NCBI GenBank assembly: GCA_023431185.1
Contig: JAEYXS010000126.1
Coordinates: 1 to 64,000, forward strand
DNA: 64,000 nt
Direction of reading: 5' to 3'
DNA from: Verrucomicrobiota bacterium
GTDB lineage: Bacteria; Verrucomicrobiota; Verrucomicrobiia; Limisphaerales; JAEYXS01
Positions 53,595 to 62,360 of this stretch are shown here, piece by piece; position 1 is the stretch's first letter; each line of letters opens with the position of its first letter. Made by a program: the position numbers and the translations under genes. A model generated the notes under the pieces. It was not told the origin of the DNA. It saw nothing but the letters and a program-made list of their open reading frames with translations, and did not search any database.

Positions 53595-55292
53595 TTACCA
53601 ACTGCGGCCAGGCGGCAGGCTCTTGCCACCGTAGCCGCCACCACCACCGCCGCCGAAGCGACGATTGCCGCCACCACCACCAGACCGGTGCTTGCCACGA
53701 CGGCCTTTGGATTGGCTGGGCAAGGGGCCGCCGTAGATCTTCCCCATGGAAGCTGCGGGATCGCGCTGGGCGAGCCACTTGTGGATGGGCGGGCGTTCAT
53801 TGGCGCCTTCGCGGTTGCCATCGATCTCACGCGGTTCGCGAGGTTCGTCGCGGCGAAGGCCACGGGGCGGCTGGTTGGGCCGGGGTTGCTGGTGCGGTTG
53901 CGGCGGTCTGGGCGGACGCGGTCCTTGTCCCTGCTGGTGCTGGGGAGGACGCGGCGGTTGCGATTGCTGTGGTTGCACCGGTCGTGGCGGACGCTGCTCC
54001 TGAGCGTACGGCTGGCCCTTTGGCTGCGGCGGACGCGGCGACTGAGCAGGACGTTGGTTTTGCGGCGGCCGATTCTGCTGCTGGTGCTGACGTTGCTGGC
54101 GATTTTGCTGTTGCTGGCGCGGCTTCGGCTTCACGACTTCGCCAGGACGGATCTCGTCAAAGGCCGGGCTGGCAGCGTAAGGGAAGTTCTCAAGTTTCTC
54201 GCGGGCGATCTTCTGGCCGATGAATTTCTCGATGTCGCGGACCTGGCCGCGTTCTTCGGCAACCATGATGGTGAAGGCATCGCCCGTGGCTTGCGCCCGA
54301 CCGGTGCGGCCGATGCGGTGCACGTAGTCCTCGGCATGGAGCGGGACGTCGAAATTGATAACGTGGCTGACCTCGGGGACATCGATGCCGCGGGCGGCGA
54401 TGTCCGTGGCGACGAGCACATCGTAGCGCTTGTCGCGAAAGCCTTTGAGGGCGTCTTCACGCTGCCGTTGCGAACGGTCCGAGTGGAGCGTGGCGACGGC
54501 GTGACGGTTCTTGCTGAGGAATTTCGCGATGCGATCGGCGCGATGGCGCGTGCGGCAGAAAACAATGACGGAATCGTAGTTGATCTGGTCGAGGAGGGCC
54601 TGGAGGAGATCGGTCTTCTGGTTGTCGGCGACGGGGAAGATGGCGTGCTTGACGGTCGTGGCGGGAGTGCGGCGCGCCCCGATCTCGATGACCTCGGGCT
54701 TTTGCATGGCCCACTTGATGAGGGCATCAATGTCCGGCGGGATGGTGGCGGAGAAGAGGCACGTCTGGCGTTGCTTGGGGCAGCGCTCCACGATACGGCG
54801 GACATCGGGCAAAAAGCCCATGTCGAGCATGCGATCGGCTTCATCGAGGACGAGGTGCTTCACCTGGTCGAGGCGGATGGTGCCGCGATTTATAAAATCG
54901 ATGAGGCGGCCGGGGGTGGCGACGAGGATATCGACACCCCGATGGAGCATGTCCGTCTGTTTCCCATAACCGACGCCACCGAAGACGACGCCCGCGCGAA
55001 GCTGGGTGAAACGGCACAGGTCGCGAAAAGACGTCTCCACCTGGGCGGCCAGCTCACGGGTAGGCTCCAAAACGAGCACCCGGGGCTGATTGGCCGGTTT
55101 ATCCAGCAGGGAAAGGATGGGCAAGGCGAAGGCAGCCGTTTTGCCAGTGCCGGTCTGGGCACTGCCGATCACGTCTTTACCCGCCAAAATCAAAGGAATG
55201 GCGCACAATTGAATGGGGGTCGGTTCGACATAACCCATGGCCTTGACGCCCTCCAAAACCGTGCTGGACAAGCCCAGCTCTGTAAAACTCAT
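53595..55292 (-). CDS. DEAD-box RNA helicase (RhlE-like)
   Basis: A 565-residue helicase. The core (about 1-370) has the Q motif GYVEPTPIQLCAIP, Walker A AQTGTGKT (45-52), PTREL, DEAD at 150-153, SAT near 181 and the motif VI HRIGRTGRA. The C-terminal 190 residues are a very proline/glutamine/arginine-rich disordered tail, ending in glycine/arginine clusters, typical of RNA-binding DEAD-box tails. It should unwind RNA in ribosome assembly or decay. It is divergent from the uvrD-like gene, and both starts are close together. Confidence 0.93.
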   Translation of the reverse strand: MSFTELGLSSTVLEGVKAMGYVEPTPIQLCAIPLILAGKDVIGSAQTGTGKTAAFALPILSLLDKPANQPRVLVLEPTRELAAQVETSFRDLCRFTQLRAGVVFGGVGYGKQTDMLHRGVDILVATPGRLIDFINRGTIRLDQVKHLVLDEADRMLDMGFLPDVRRIVERCPKQRQTCLFSATIPPDIDALIKWAMQKPEVIEIGARRTPATTVKHAIFPVADNQKTDLLQALLDQINYDSVIVFCRTRHRADRIAKFLSKNRHAVATLHSDRSQRQREDALKGFRDKRYDVLVATDIAARGIDVPEVSHVINFDVPLHAEDYVHRIGRTGRAQATGDAFTIMVAEERGQVRDIEKFIGQKIAREKLENFPYAASPAFDEIRPGEVVKPKPRQQQQNRQQRQHQQQNRPPQNQRPAQSPRPPQPKGQPYAQEQRPPRPVQPQQSQPPRPPQHQQGQGPRPPRPPQPHQQPRPNQPPRGLRRDEPREPREIDGNREGANERPPIHKWLAQRDPAASMGKIYGGPLPSQSKGRRGKHRSGGGGGNRRFGGGGGGGYGGKSLPPGRSW

Positions 55293-55502
55293 ACCGCACC
55301 TTGCGCAAAAAGACGGGCGAAGGGAAGCGCATTTAGCGGGGAAAGCGGGTTGTCCAAACAGAAAAAGGCTTGCAAAGACACCTTTTCAAGATGGTTCAAA
55401 GGGGACAGGAATCAACGGAACTGCGGTCGAAGCAGGCATTACGATGAGAAGGCAAACGCTTCGCTTGCGTTCGTGTCGTCCGCTCCTACACTCCCGCGCG
55501 CG

Positions 55503-57533
55503 ATGTTCGATATTGGTTCACTGAACCCGCAGCAACGGGAAGCGGTCCGGACGATTCACGGGCCGGTGCTGATCCTGGCCGGAGCCGGGACAGGCAAGAC
55601 GCGCGTCATCACGGTGCGCATCGCGCACATGATCGACCGCGGGGTGAGCCCGGGCAATATCCTGGCGGTGACCTTCACGAACAAGGCCGCGCGCGAGATG
55701 CAGGAACGTATCAGCAAGCTCGTCCCCACCCAGCGGGCGCGTAAAGGCGAGGAGAAGGTGCCACGCCCGACCATCTGCACGTTCCATTCGCTCTGCGTCC
55801 GCATCTTGCGCCAGCACATCGAGAAGCTCGGCTACAAGAAGACGTTCGTCATCTACAGCGAGAGCGAACAGCTCGGGGCCATCAAGAAGATCATGAGCCG
55901 CCTTTCCTCCAAGGGCGAGAAGAGCGATCCCGGTGCCATTCTCTCGATGCTCAGCCGCTTCAAGAACGGCGGCGTCGATTCCACTTTGTTCGCCGATGAA
56001 AGCGTCCGCGCGCTCGCGTTACATGTACGCCGTCAATACGACACGGCGTTGAAGGCGTGCAATGCGGTGGACTTCGATGACCTCATTCTGCTCACGCTGA
56101 GATTGTTCGAGGAGCATCCGGATGCGCTCGAGGCTTGTCGTGCGAAATACAAATACGTGATGGTGGACGAGTATCAGGACACGAACGCGGTGCAATTCCA
56201 GCTCATCCATCACCTCACCAAGGTGCATCGCAACTTCTGTGTGGTGGGTGACGATGACCAGAGCATCTACGGCTGGCGCGGTGCGGAGGTCGCGAACCTC
56301 CTGAATCTCGAACAGCATTTCCCCGAAGTCAAAATCGTGAAGCTGGAGCAGAATTACCGCTCCACGAACACGATCCTTGAAGCGGCGAATGCGGTGATCA
56401 AGAACAACGCACAACGGCGCGGCAAACAGCTCTGGTCCACCAAGGGCCAGGGCGAAAAGATCACGATCGCGAAATATCCGAAAGACGAAGATGAAGCCAG
56501 GGAAATCGTGCAGCAGATCGAGTTCAACCGCATGACGCGGCAGATCCCATGGGTCCATCATGCGATCCTGTTCCGCACGAACTTGCAGGCGCGACCGATC
56601 GAGACGGCGTTGCGCAAGGCCGGCGTGCGTTATCACTTGATCGGCGGGCAGAGCTTCTTCGATCGCCGTGAGATCAAGGATTTCATGGCGTATATCCGCA
56701 CGTTCATCAACCCGCACGATGACATCAGCCTTTTGCGCATCGCGAATACGCCTGCACGCGGCTTGAGCGATACGACGATGCAACGGCTCTTGGAAGCGAG
56801 TCATGAGCGGGGCTGCTCGGTGTATGCAGCGATGCGCCATACGGATGTGCAGGACTCCTTCCTCACGCGCATCAAAGAAAGCATCCAGGAATTCCTCGTG
56901 TTCATCGAAAAGATGCGTGAGCCGTTGCAATCGGAAGACACTCTGTCATTGAGCAATTGGGCGAATAGTTTCCTGACGGAGACGGGCTATCTGGATGACT
57001 TGCGCAAATCGGAGAAAGACCCGGAGACGGCGGAGAATCGCGTGAAGAACATCAGCGAACTCGTCGCCACCTTGGACACGACTCCGGGCGGCACACCAAA
57101 ACCGCAAGACCGCCTGGTGGAGTTCATGGAAGAGATGACGCTGGACACCGAACGTGCCGAGGACAAGGAAGTGAAAGGTGACGCGGTCACGCTCATCACG
57201 ATGCATAGCTGCAAGGGCTTGGAGTATCCACATGTGTTCATCGTGGGCCTGGAGGAAGGGTTGCTGCCCCACTCCCGCAGCAAGGTGGAAGGCACGCTGG
57301 ATGAGGAGCGCCGTCTCTTCTACGTGGCCATCACCCGCGCACAGGAAACCCTGACCATGAGCCATTGCGATGCGCGCATGCGTTACGGGCAGCCGATGCC
57401 CTGCCATCCGTCGTCGTTCCTGAAAGAGCTGCCCGAGAACCTCGTGGAACACCTGAGCGAGAAGGCGAAGAAACCGGTGACAGTGGAGACGGGGAAATCG
57501 ATCTTCGCAGGGATACGGGCGAGTTTGGGGTGA
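55503..57533 (+). CDS. UvrD/PcrA-type superfamily 1 DNA helicase
   Basis: A 676-residue SF1A helicase: Q-motif LNPQQREAV, Walker A AGAGTGKT at residues 26-33, Walker B MVDEYQDTN near 221, DDQSIYGWRGA, LEQNYRST, and the C-terminal THMSC-type motif TLITMHSCKGLEYPHVF and VAITRAQE. Such helicases act in nucleotide excision repair, mismatch repair and removal of recombinase filaments. The ATG at 55503 is the true start; the frame is open far upstream only because it is antisense to the RhlE gene. Confidence 0.93.
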   Translation: MFDIGSLNPQQREAVRTIHGPVLILAGAGTGKTRVITVRIAHMIDRGVSPGNILAVTFTNKAAREMQERISKLVPTQRARKGEEKVPRPTICTFHSLCVRILRQHIEKLGYKKTFVIYSESEQLGAIKKIMSRLSSKGEKSDPGAILSMLSRFKNGGVDSTLFADESVRALALHVRRQYDTALKACNAVDFDDLILLTLRLFEEHPDALEACRAKYKYVMVDEYQDTNAVQFQLIHHLTKVHRNFCVVGDDDQSIYGWRGAEVANLLNLEQHFPEVKIVKLEQNYRSTNTILEAANAVIKNNAQRRGKQLWSTKGQGEKITIAKYPKDEDEAREIVQQIEFNRMTRQIPWVHHAILFRTNLQARPIETALRKAGVRYHLIGGQSFFDRREIKDFMAYIRTFINPHDDISLLRIANTPARGLSDTTMQRLLEASHERGCSVYAAMRHTDVQDSFLTRIKESIQEFLVFIEKMREPLQSEDTLSLSNWANSFLTETGYLDDLRKSEKDPETAENRVKNISELVATLDTTPGGTPKPQDRLVEFMEEMTLDTERAEDKEVKGDAVTLITMHSCKGLEYPHVFIVGLEEGLLPHSRSKVEGTLDEERRLFYVAITRAQETLTMSHCDARMRYGQPMPCHPSSFLKELPENLVEHLSEKAKKPVTVETGKSIFAGIRASLG

Positions 57534-57611
57534 CCCGAGAAACACGCTAAACACACGAAAAGAAAACGCCGTTCTGGTTTGTGTATTTAGTTTGTTACGC
57601 GGTTAATCCGC

Positions 57612-58769
57612 TCACATCGCGGATTTCAAAATTAAACTCAACTCGTCCGCTGTCAGCTCCACCGGATTCGCTTTCATGCTGCTCGCCTTAGCGGCTTTCT
57701 CGACCACCTCCGAGACATCTTTTTCCGCACAGTCATATTGGGACAGTTTCGGCACTCGCAAATCCTTTACCAACCGTGCCACCCACTGCACACCATCTTC
57801 CGCAGTTCCCTGTGCTTTGCCGGTGAGCAACCTCCCAATCTCTTCATAACGCACCAAGGCAACACTTCCCTGCGCACTCTCTCGCAACGCCTTGATATTC
57901 GCCGCCATCACGTGTGGCAACAACGCCGCACACACCGCGCCATGCGGAGCCGAAAACATCCCTCCGAACGGTGCCGCGAAACCATGCACAGCACCGAGTC
58001 CGGCATTTGCCAATGCCAGCCCGCCGAAGAGGCTCGTCACGGCCATATCCTCACGAGCCGTCTTATCATTCCCCTGCTCCACCGCTTTCCGCAATGACCT
58101 GGCCGCGCGGCGGATTCCCTCCACACACCAGCCGTCCGTCATCGCATTCGCCTTGGTGCAGACGTAGGGCTCAATCACTTGTGTCAGTGCATCCAAGCCT
58201 GTGTAAGCTGTCACATCTGGCGGTAAATCATAAGTCAGTTCCGGATCGACTATCGCGAGTCGCGGCAGCATCAGCGGACTCCGCAGGCTCACCTTCACGC
58301 GATGCTCCTGGGAACCCAGCACTGCATTCCGCGTCACCTCGGCGCCTGTACCCGCAGTCGTCGGTATTGCGATGTAAGGTGCTGCGGGATTCTTCATGGG
58401 TAATGCCTTGCCGATGACCTCCAGGTAATCGAACAAATCCCCTTCATTGGTCAGTAACCCGCTCACGGCCTTGGCCGCATCAATCACGCTGCCACCGCCC
58501 AGGCCAATGACCACCTCGCATCGCTCCGCCTTGGCATGAGCCGTCAGTGCCTGCACGGAATCAGTCGTGGGTTCACCGACCGCTTGGGCGATCACTACCT
58601 CCCGGCCAGCCTGTTTCAACTGACCGACCAAGCCCTCAGCACGCTCCAATCGGCTGCCCGTCACCAAAAAGACCCGCCGCCCAAATCCCTGCGCCGCCTT
58701 GGCTGCCTCGGACAAGGTTCCGGCGCCAAAGACGATCCGCGTGGCCGTGGCAAATTCAAAGCGCGTCAT
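57612..58769 (-). CDS. Iron-type alcohol dehydrogenase family protein
   Basis: A 385-residue group III dehydrogenase with VIGLGGGSVIDAAKAVSGLL for the nucleotide and AIPTTAGTGAEVTRNAV. The metal-site block reads GLDALTQVIEPY; in typical members (FucO) it is DALTHAIE, so one histidine ligand is glutamine here. The other histidines, in AVHGFAAPFGG and APHGAVCAALLPHVM, are kept. The metal site or substrate may therefore differ. The start at 58769 (MTRFEFATATRIVFGAG) fits the family. It starts 5 bases downstream of the ABM gene. Confidence 0.87.
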   Translation of the reverse strand: MTRFEFATATRIVFGAGTLSEAAKAAQGFGRRVFLVTGSRLERAEGLVGQLKQAGREVVIAQAVGEPTTDSVQALTAHAKAERCEVVIGLGGGSVIDAAKAVSGLLTNEGDLFDYLEVIGKALPMKNPAAPYIAIPTTAGTGAEVTRNAVLGSQEHRVKVSLRSPLMLPRLAIVDPELTYDLPPDVTAYTGLDALTQVIEPYVCTKANAMTDGWCVEGIRRAARSLRKAVEQGNDKTAREDMAVTSLFGGLALANAGLGAVHGFAAPFGGMFSAPHGAVCAALLPHVMAANIKALRESAQGSVALVRYEEIGRLLTGKAQGTAEDGVQWVARLVKDLRVPKLSQYDCAEKDVSEVVEKAAKASSMKANPVELTADELSLILKSAM

Positions 58770-58774
58770 AGGTG

Positions 58775-59080
58775 CTACCAGCCCGCCTCGCCCGGGAACA
58801 CGTTGCCATACTTCACGCTCGTCCGGGGTTCGGCCATCATCTCGGCCACCGTATCCCGCCACCGGGCGTAATGGGCCGTTTCCTTGTGCTTGGCCGGGGC
58901 GCTGGCATCACGATGGACCTCTACCAGGACGAACTTGGCCGGGTTATCTTGTTGCTGCACAACGTCAAAGCGCGCGATACCCGGCTCTTGGACGCTGTAC
59001 CGGGCGTTTTCCAAAGTGGCCTGCTTGAAGGCCTCGATGCACTCCGGCTTCACGTGGACTTGGACATGGACGATCAACAT
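58775..59080 (-). CDS. ABM-domain protein, LsrG-like
   Basis: A 101-residue dimeric alpha/beta-barrel monooxygenase or isomerase domain. MLIVHVQVHVKPECIEAFKQ, GIARFDVVQQQDNPAKFVLVE and AHYARWRDTVAEMMAEPR resemble E. coli LsrG, which acts on phosphorylated AI-2. The start at 59080 is supported by an AAAGGA site 5 bases upstream. It is in an operon with the iron-type dehydrogenase, suggesting a joint step on a small carbonyl compound; that is inference. Confidence 0.84.
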   Translation of the reverse strand: MLIVHVQVHVKPECIEAFKQATLENARYSVQEPGIARFDVVQQQDNPAKFVLVEVHRDASAPAKHKETAHYARWRDTVAEMMAEPRTSVKYGNVFPGEAGW

Positions 59081-59214
59081 GGCAATCCTTTCCCCGCCAG
59101 AAAACGCCAGGGGCATCCCGGGGTCAATCCTCTTTCCCAAATCCATGTGAATTGCTGCTTTACAAGTTTGTGGCAGGTTGAATAAATTGATTTCGTAATC
59201 TCGCTGACTAACCT

Positions 59215-59724
59215 ATGCGCAAACCATTGGCCCTGTTGTTTTCGGCGGCTGTCGCGGTCACTTTGACCACCGGCTGCGCTGGCCCTTCCCACAAGCTCGG
59301 TCGCGGCATCAATAATGCCACGGAATTCGCCCGCCTTGGTGATTTTCGCCGCTCCATGGAGCAAACGGCCATGTGGTATGGACCCGATCAGGCTTATACC
59401 GCCGGCTTCATCAAGGGCATCAATCGGAGCGTGACCCGCACGGCGATCGGGGTCGTGGAGATCGTCACCTTCCCGTTCCCGTCTTATGACCCCTTCTACA
59501 TGAAGCATAGCAAGGGCAATGAAGACATCTACATCGGTGGCCCTTACCAGCCCAAGCAGGTCTGGTCCATCGACTTCATGACCGAAGATCCCGCTTACCC
59601 GACCAATTTCAAGCCGGGCCTGGTTTCTGACAGCATCTTCGCCACCGATACCCAGATCGGTTTCAGCGCGGGTGACGCCTTCCCGATGATCCCGGGCAGC
59701 CGTTTCCACATCTTTGACTACTAA
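59215..59724 (+). CDS. TIGR04073 exosortase system-associated lipoprotein
   Basis: A 169-residue protein. The N-terminus has a lipoprotein signal ending TTGC (lipid cysteine near residue 21). KLGRGINNATEFARLGDFRR and TRTAIGVVEIVTFPFPSYDP are signature segments of this Verrucomicrobia/Lentisphaerae family, whose members co-occur with exosortase. The role is unknown. The gene stands alone and ends in a strong terminator. No exosortase or PEP-CTERM gene is seen in the window. Confidence 0.85.
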   Translation: MRKPLALLFSAAVAVTLTTGCAGPSHKLGRGINNATEFARLGDFRRSMEQTAMWYGPDQAYTAGFIKGINRSVTRTAIGVVEIVTFPFPSYDPFYMKHSKGNEDIYIGGPYQPKQVWSIDFMTEDPAYPTNFKPGLVSDSIFATDTQIGFSAGDAFPMIPGSRFHIFDY

Positions 59725-59742
59725 AAAAGCTTTTCAAACATC

Positions 59743-59776
59743 CGGCGCCAACATTTGCTTGTTGGCGCCGTTTTTT
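59743..59776 (+). terminator. Rho-independent terminator after the TIGR04073 gene
   Basis: A perfect 10-bp stem, cggcgccaac with gttggcgccg, around the loop atttgctt, followed by tttttt. It begins 18 bases after the stop codon and separates this gene from ispE. Confidence 0.93.
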
Positions 59777-59788
59777 ATTTAGCGCCAG

Positions 59789-60661
59789 ATGCCACTCACA
59801 TACCAATCGCACTGCAAGGTCAACCTGATCCTGAACATCCTGGGCAAGCGCCAGGACGGCTTTCATGAACTGGAGACGGTGATGCTCCCCATCCCGCTCC
59901 ATGACACCCTCACCTTCGAGCGGGCTGGGCGGGGCGTAATCCTGACCTGTAGCGACGACCGCCTGCCCGTGGACGCCAGCAATCTGGTTCATCGCGCCGC
60001 CTCCGCTTTCCTGACGAATGCCAAAATGTTTGACGGGGTAAAGATCCATCTGGAGAAACACATCCCTATGGCCGCCGGTCTGGGCGGTGGCAGCGGGAAC
60101 GCCGCTATCACCTTGCTGGGCATGAACGAACTCTTCGGCCAACGCCTGCCCGAGAACCGGATTTATGACATCGCGGCGGCCTTGGGTTCAGACGTGCCGT
60201 TCTTTCTGCAGAAAGGTCCGGCGCTGGCCGTGGGTCGCGGTGAAAAGGTGCAGACCTTGCCGCCCTTCCCTTCCCTGAAAGGGCGCGGGCTGCTGCTCAT
60301 CCATCCCGGCTTCGGGGTATCCACGGCGTGGGCATATCAGAACCTCGCCCGTTTCCCGGAAGACTTGAATGGTCGTGCGGGCCGTTCGCAAGAACTCGTC
60401 AATGCACTGAACGGGACGGATACGAAAGCGGCAGTCACCTTGTTCTACAACTCGCTCGAAGCACCCGTGCTGGAGAAACACCCCATCCTCAAGCTGTATC
60501 AGGAATTTCTCGAAGCGCGTGGGGCCCTGCGCGCGATGATGTCCGGCAGCGGTTCCACGACGTTCGCCGTGTTCGAGAACAAGGCGGCAGCAGAATCGGT
60601 GATCGAGGAATTCAAGGGCAAGTTTGGGGATACGGCGTGGATGGCTTCGCTGGAACTGTAG
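59789..60661 (+). CDS. ispE: 4-diphosphocytidyl-2-C-methyl-D-erythritol kinase
   Basis: A 290-residue GHMP kinase. The ATP-binding motif PMAAGLGGGSGNAA is at about residues 92-105. The start YQSHCKVNLILNILGKRQDG, the conserved GSDVPFFLQKGPALAVGRGE and the C-terminal ARGALRAMMSGSGSTTFAVF are diagnostic. It phosphorylates CDP-methylerythritol in the MEP isoprenoid pathway, which could feed the CrtI-type carotenoid step encoded elsewhere. It lies 12 bases after the terminator. Confidence 0.94.
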   Translation: MPLTYQSHCKVNLILNILGKRQDGFHELETVMLPIPLHDTLTFERAGRGVILTCSDDRLPVDASNLVHRAASAFLTNAKMFDGVKIHLEKHIPMAAGLGGGSGNAAITLLGMNELFGQRLPENRIYDIAAALGSDVPFFLQKGPALAVGRGEKVQTLPPFPSLKGRGLLLIHPGFGVSTAWAYQNLARFPEDLNGRAGRSQELVNALNGTDTKAAVTLFYNSLEAPVLEKHPILKLYQEFLEARGALRAMMSGSGSTTFAVFENKAAAESVIEEFKGKFGDTAWMASLEL

Positions 60662-60664
60662 TGG

Positions 60665-60803
60665 AGCGCGGGACTGTGTCCCGCAGGCCCATCCCAAAGC
60701 AACACCGAGCCCAACAGGTTCAAGCACTCTTCTCTAAATAACGCGCCGGACATTTTCCGGTCGCTCTGTTTTATCACGTTCCTGCGGGACACAGTTCCGC
60801 GCT
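60665..60803. repeat. Inverted repeat, 23-bp arms (AGCGCGGGACTGTGTCCCGC type)
   Basis: The arm at 60665-60687 (agcgcgggactgtgtcccgc plus agg) is repeated inverted at 60781-60803 with one mismatch. Each arm is itself palindromic in gcggg..cccgc. The spacer is 93 bases. The element lies directly after the ispE stop and may be a MITE-like or REP-like intergenic element; a related copy lies at 53164-53190. Confidence 0.85.
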
Positions 60804-60872
60804 TCTTTTTCTGTCCGCCATACAAATTTCTTCCCGCTGGTGTCTATCTCATGAAAACCAGCAAACGACACC

Positions 60873-62360
60873 ATGGAAGAAAAACGGGAATCCTCCTTTC
60901 TGCTGCTGGCTGCCGGGCTTGTGGCCGGCTGGTTTCTGACGGGTTGCACCAAAGAGCCGTCTCTTTTGCACCCGCCGGTGAACGAGCCGCAGATCAAGGC
61001 TTTCTTCAGCGCCAAGGAGGCACAAGCCCGGCAGCTGGTCAGTCAGGAGAACAGCGAACTGCCGCCGGAGATCTGGCCTTACTTCAAGGCTGGCCAGAAG
61101 GGTGATTGGGCCACTGTCACGAATCTCTACGGAAAGATGGCCAGTCGCAGCAACCAATTCGATGGAAACAAAGTTGATGAGCGAATGCTGACGATGGCCT
61201 GGCAAACCATCAATGAAACCGACCGCTTCTATCTGCAATGCACCCAGCCGGATTCCAAGCTGGTGCTGGCTTTCGGCGAAGAAATCATGCGTCTCGTCCC
61301 ACCCGGCAGCATCTACTTCGGAGATTCGGACACGGGGCGGTTCGTGCCCACAGCGCTTTGCCGGGACCATGCCAAAGGTGATCCATTCTTCGTGCTCACG
61401 CAGCATGCCTTGGCGGATGGGCTTTACCTCGCCTATCTCCGCAACATGTTTGGTAATAAAATCTACACCCCTTCGACGGAGGATTCGCAGAAGGCGTTCG
61501 ATGAGTATATCCAGGACGCAATCAAGCGTATGCAGGAAGGGAAACTGCAGACGCGTGAAGATGTGCGCCAGGAAGGCAATAAAGTATCCGTGAGCGGCCA
61601 GCTCTCGGTGATGGCCATCAACGGGCTGATATCCAAGGTTATCTTCCAGCGGAACCCAGACCATCAATTCTATGTCTGCGAAGGCGCTCCAACCGCATGG
61701 ATATATCCACTTGCGGAACCACATGGATTGATCATCAAAATCAATCGTCAGAAATCTCCCGAGTTGACGCCCGAGACAATTCAACGGGACCGGGATTACT
61801 GGAACCAGCAGGTCACGCCGCTGATCGGCGATTGGATAAAGGAAGAAACCAAGTTATCGGAAATCTGCGACTTTGTGGAAAAGGTTTACGTGCGGGAAAA
61901 TTTCACCGGTTTCAAGGGCGATACCAATTTCACGCGCATGGCCACGTTTTGGCGAAAAGTCCCCGCCTACAATTCCGCTTCTGCAAACTGGTCCAAATGC
62001 CGCGCGGCGATCGCGGTTGTCTACGTGTGGCGCATCAATGATTGTGCGGAGCAGATTACAGCACTCCAACGACTTGTGCTCGATGAAAGAAGACGGGAGG
62101 ATGTCAACCGACTATTTGCAGAGCAACAACGCTATATCAAAGAGGCCGATTTTGCCTATCGACAAGCCTTCGCGCTGAATCCCTCCTCACTGGAGGCCGT
62201 TTATCGCTACGCCTCGCTGCTCACTTCGCTTGGGCGGCTGGAAGAAGCATTGCAGATGGTACGGGTGGCAAAAAAGTTGAACCCGTCTCTGATAACTCTG
62301 GAGGCAAATCTGGTTCGGACCAAACTCCAAACGAACCCGATCATCACCGTGACACCGTGA
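60873..62360 (+). CDS. Lipoprotein with C-terminal TPR-like repeats
   Basis: A 495-residue protein. The N-terminus MEEKRESSFLLLAAGLVAGWF ends in FLTGC, a lipobox near residue 25, so it is a membrane-anchored lipoprotein. Most of the middle is soluble alpha-helical without a known motif. The last 70 residues (EADFAYRQAFALNPSSLEAV, LLTSLGRLEEALQMVRVAKK) are TPR units, which mediate protein contacts. The stop touches the opposing glgA stop. The family was not recognised. Confidence 0.68.
   Translation: MEEKRESSFLLLAAGLVAGWFLTGCTKEPSLLHPPVNEPQIKAFFSAKEAQARQLVSQENSELPPEIWPYFKAGQKGDWATVTNLYGKMASRSNQFDGNKVDERMLTMAWQTINETDRFYLQCTQPDSKLVLAFGEEIMRLVPPGSIYFGDSDTGRFVPTALCRDHAKGDPFFVLTQHALADGLYLAYLRNMFGNKIYTPSTEDSQKAFDEYIQDAIKRMQEGKLQTREDVRQEGNKVSVSGQLSVMAINGLISKVIFQRNPDHQFYVCEGAPTAWIYPLAEPHGLIIKINRQKSPELTPETIQRDRDYWNQQVTPLIGDWIKEETKLSEICDFVEKVYVRENFTGFKGDTNFTRMATFWRKVPAYNSASANWSKCRAAIAVVYVWRINDCAEQITALQRLVLDERRREDVNRLFAEQQRYIKEADFAYRQAFALNPSSLEAVYRYASLLTSLGRLEEALQMVRVAKKLNPSLITLEANLVRTKLQTNPIITVTP

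Noticed and set aside
53373..55502. Long plus-strand open frame running into the uvrD gene (apparent 1386-residue protein)
   Set aside because: It is the antisense of the RhlE-like helicase; the glycine/leucine/arginine-rich reading has no family features, and the helicase clearly begins at 55503.
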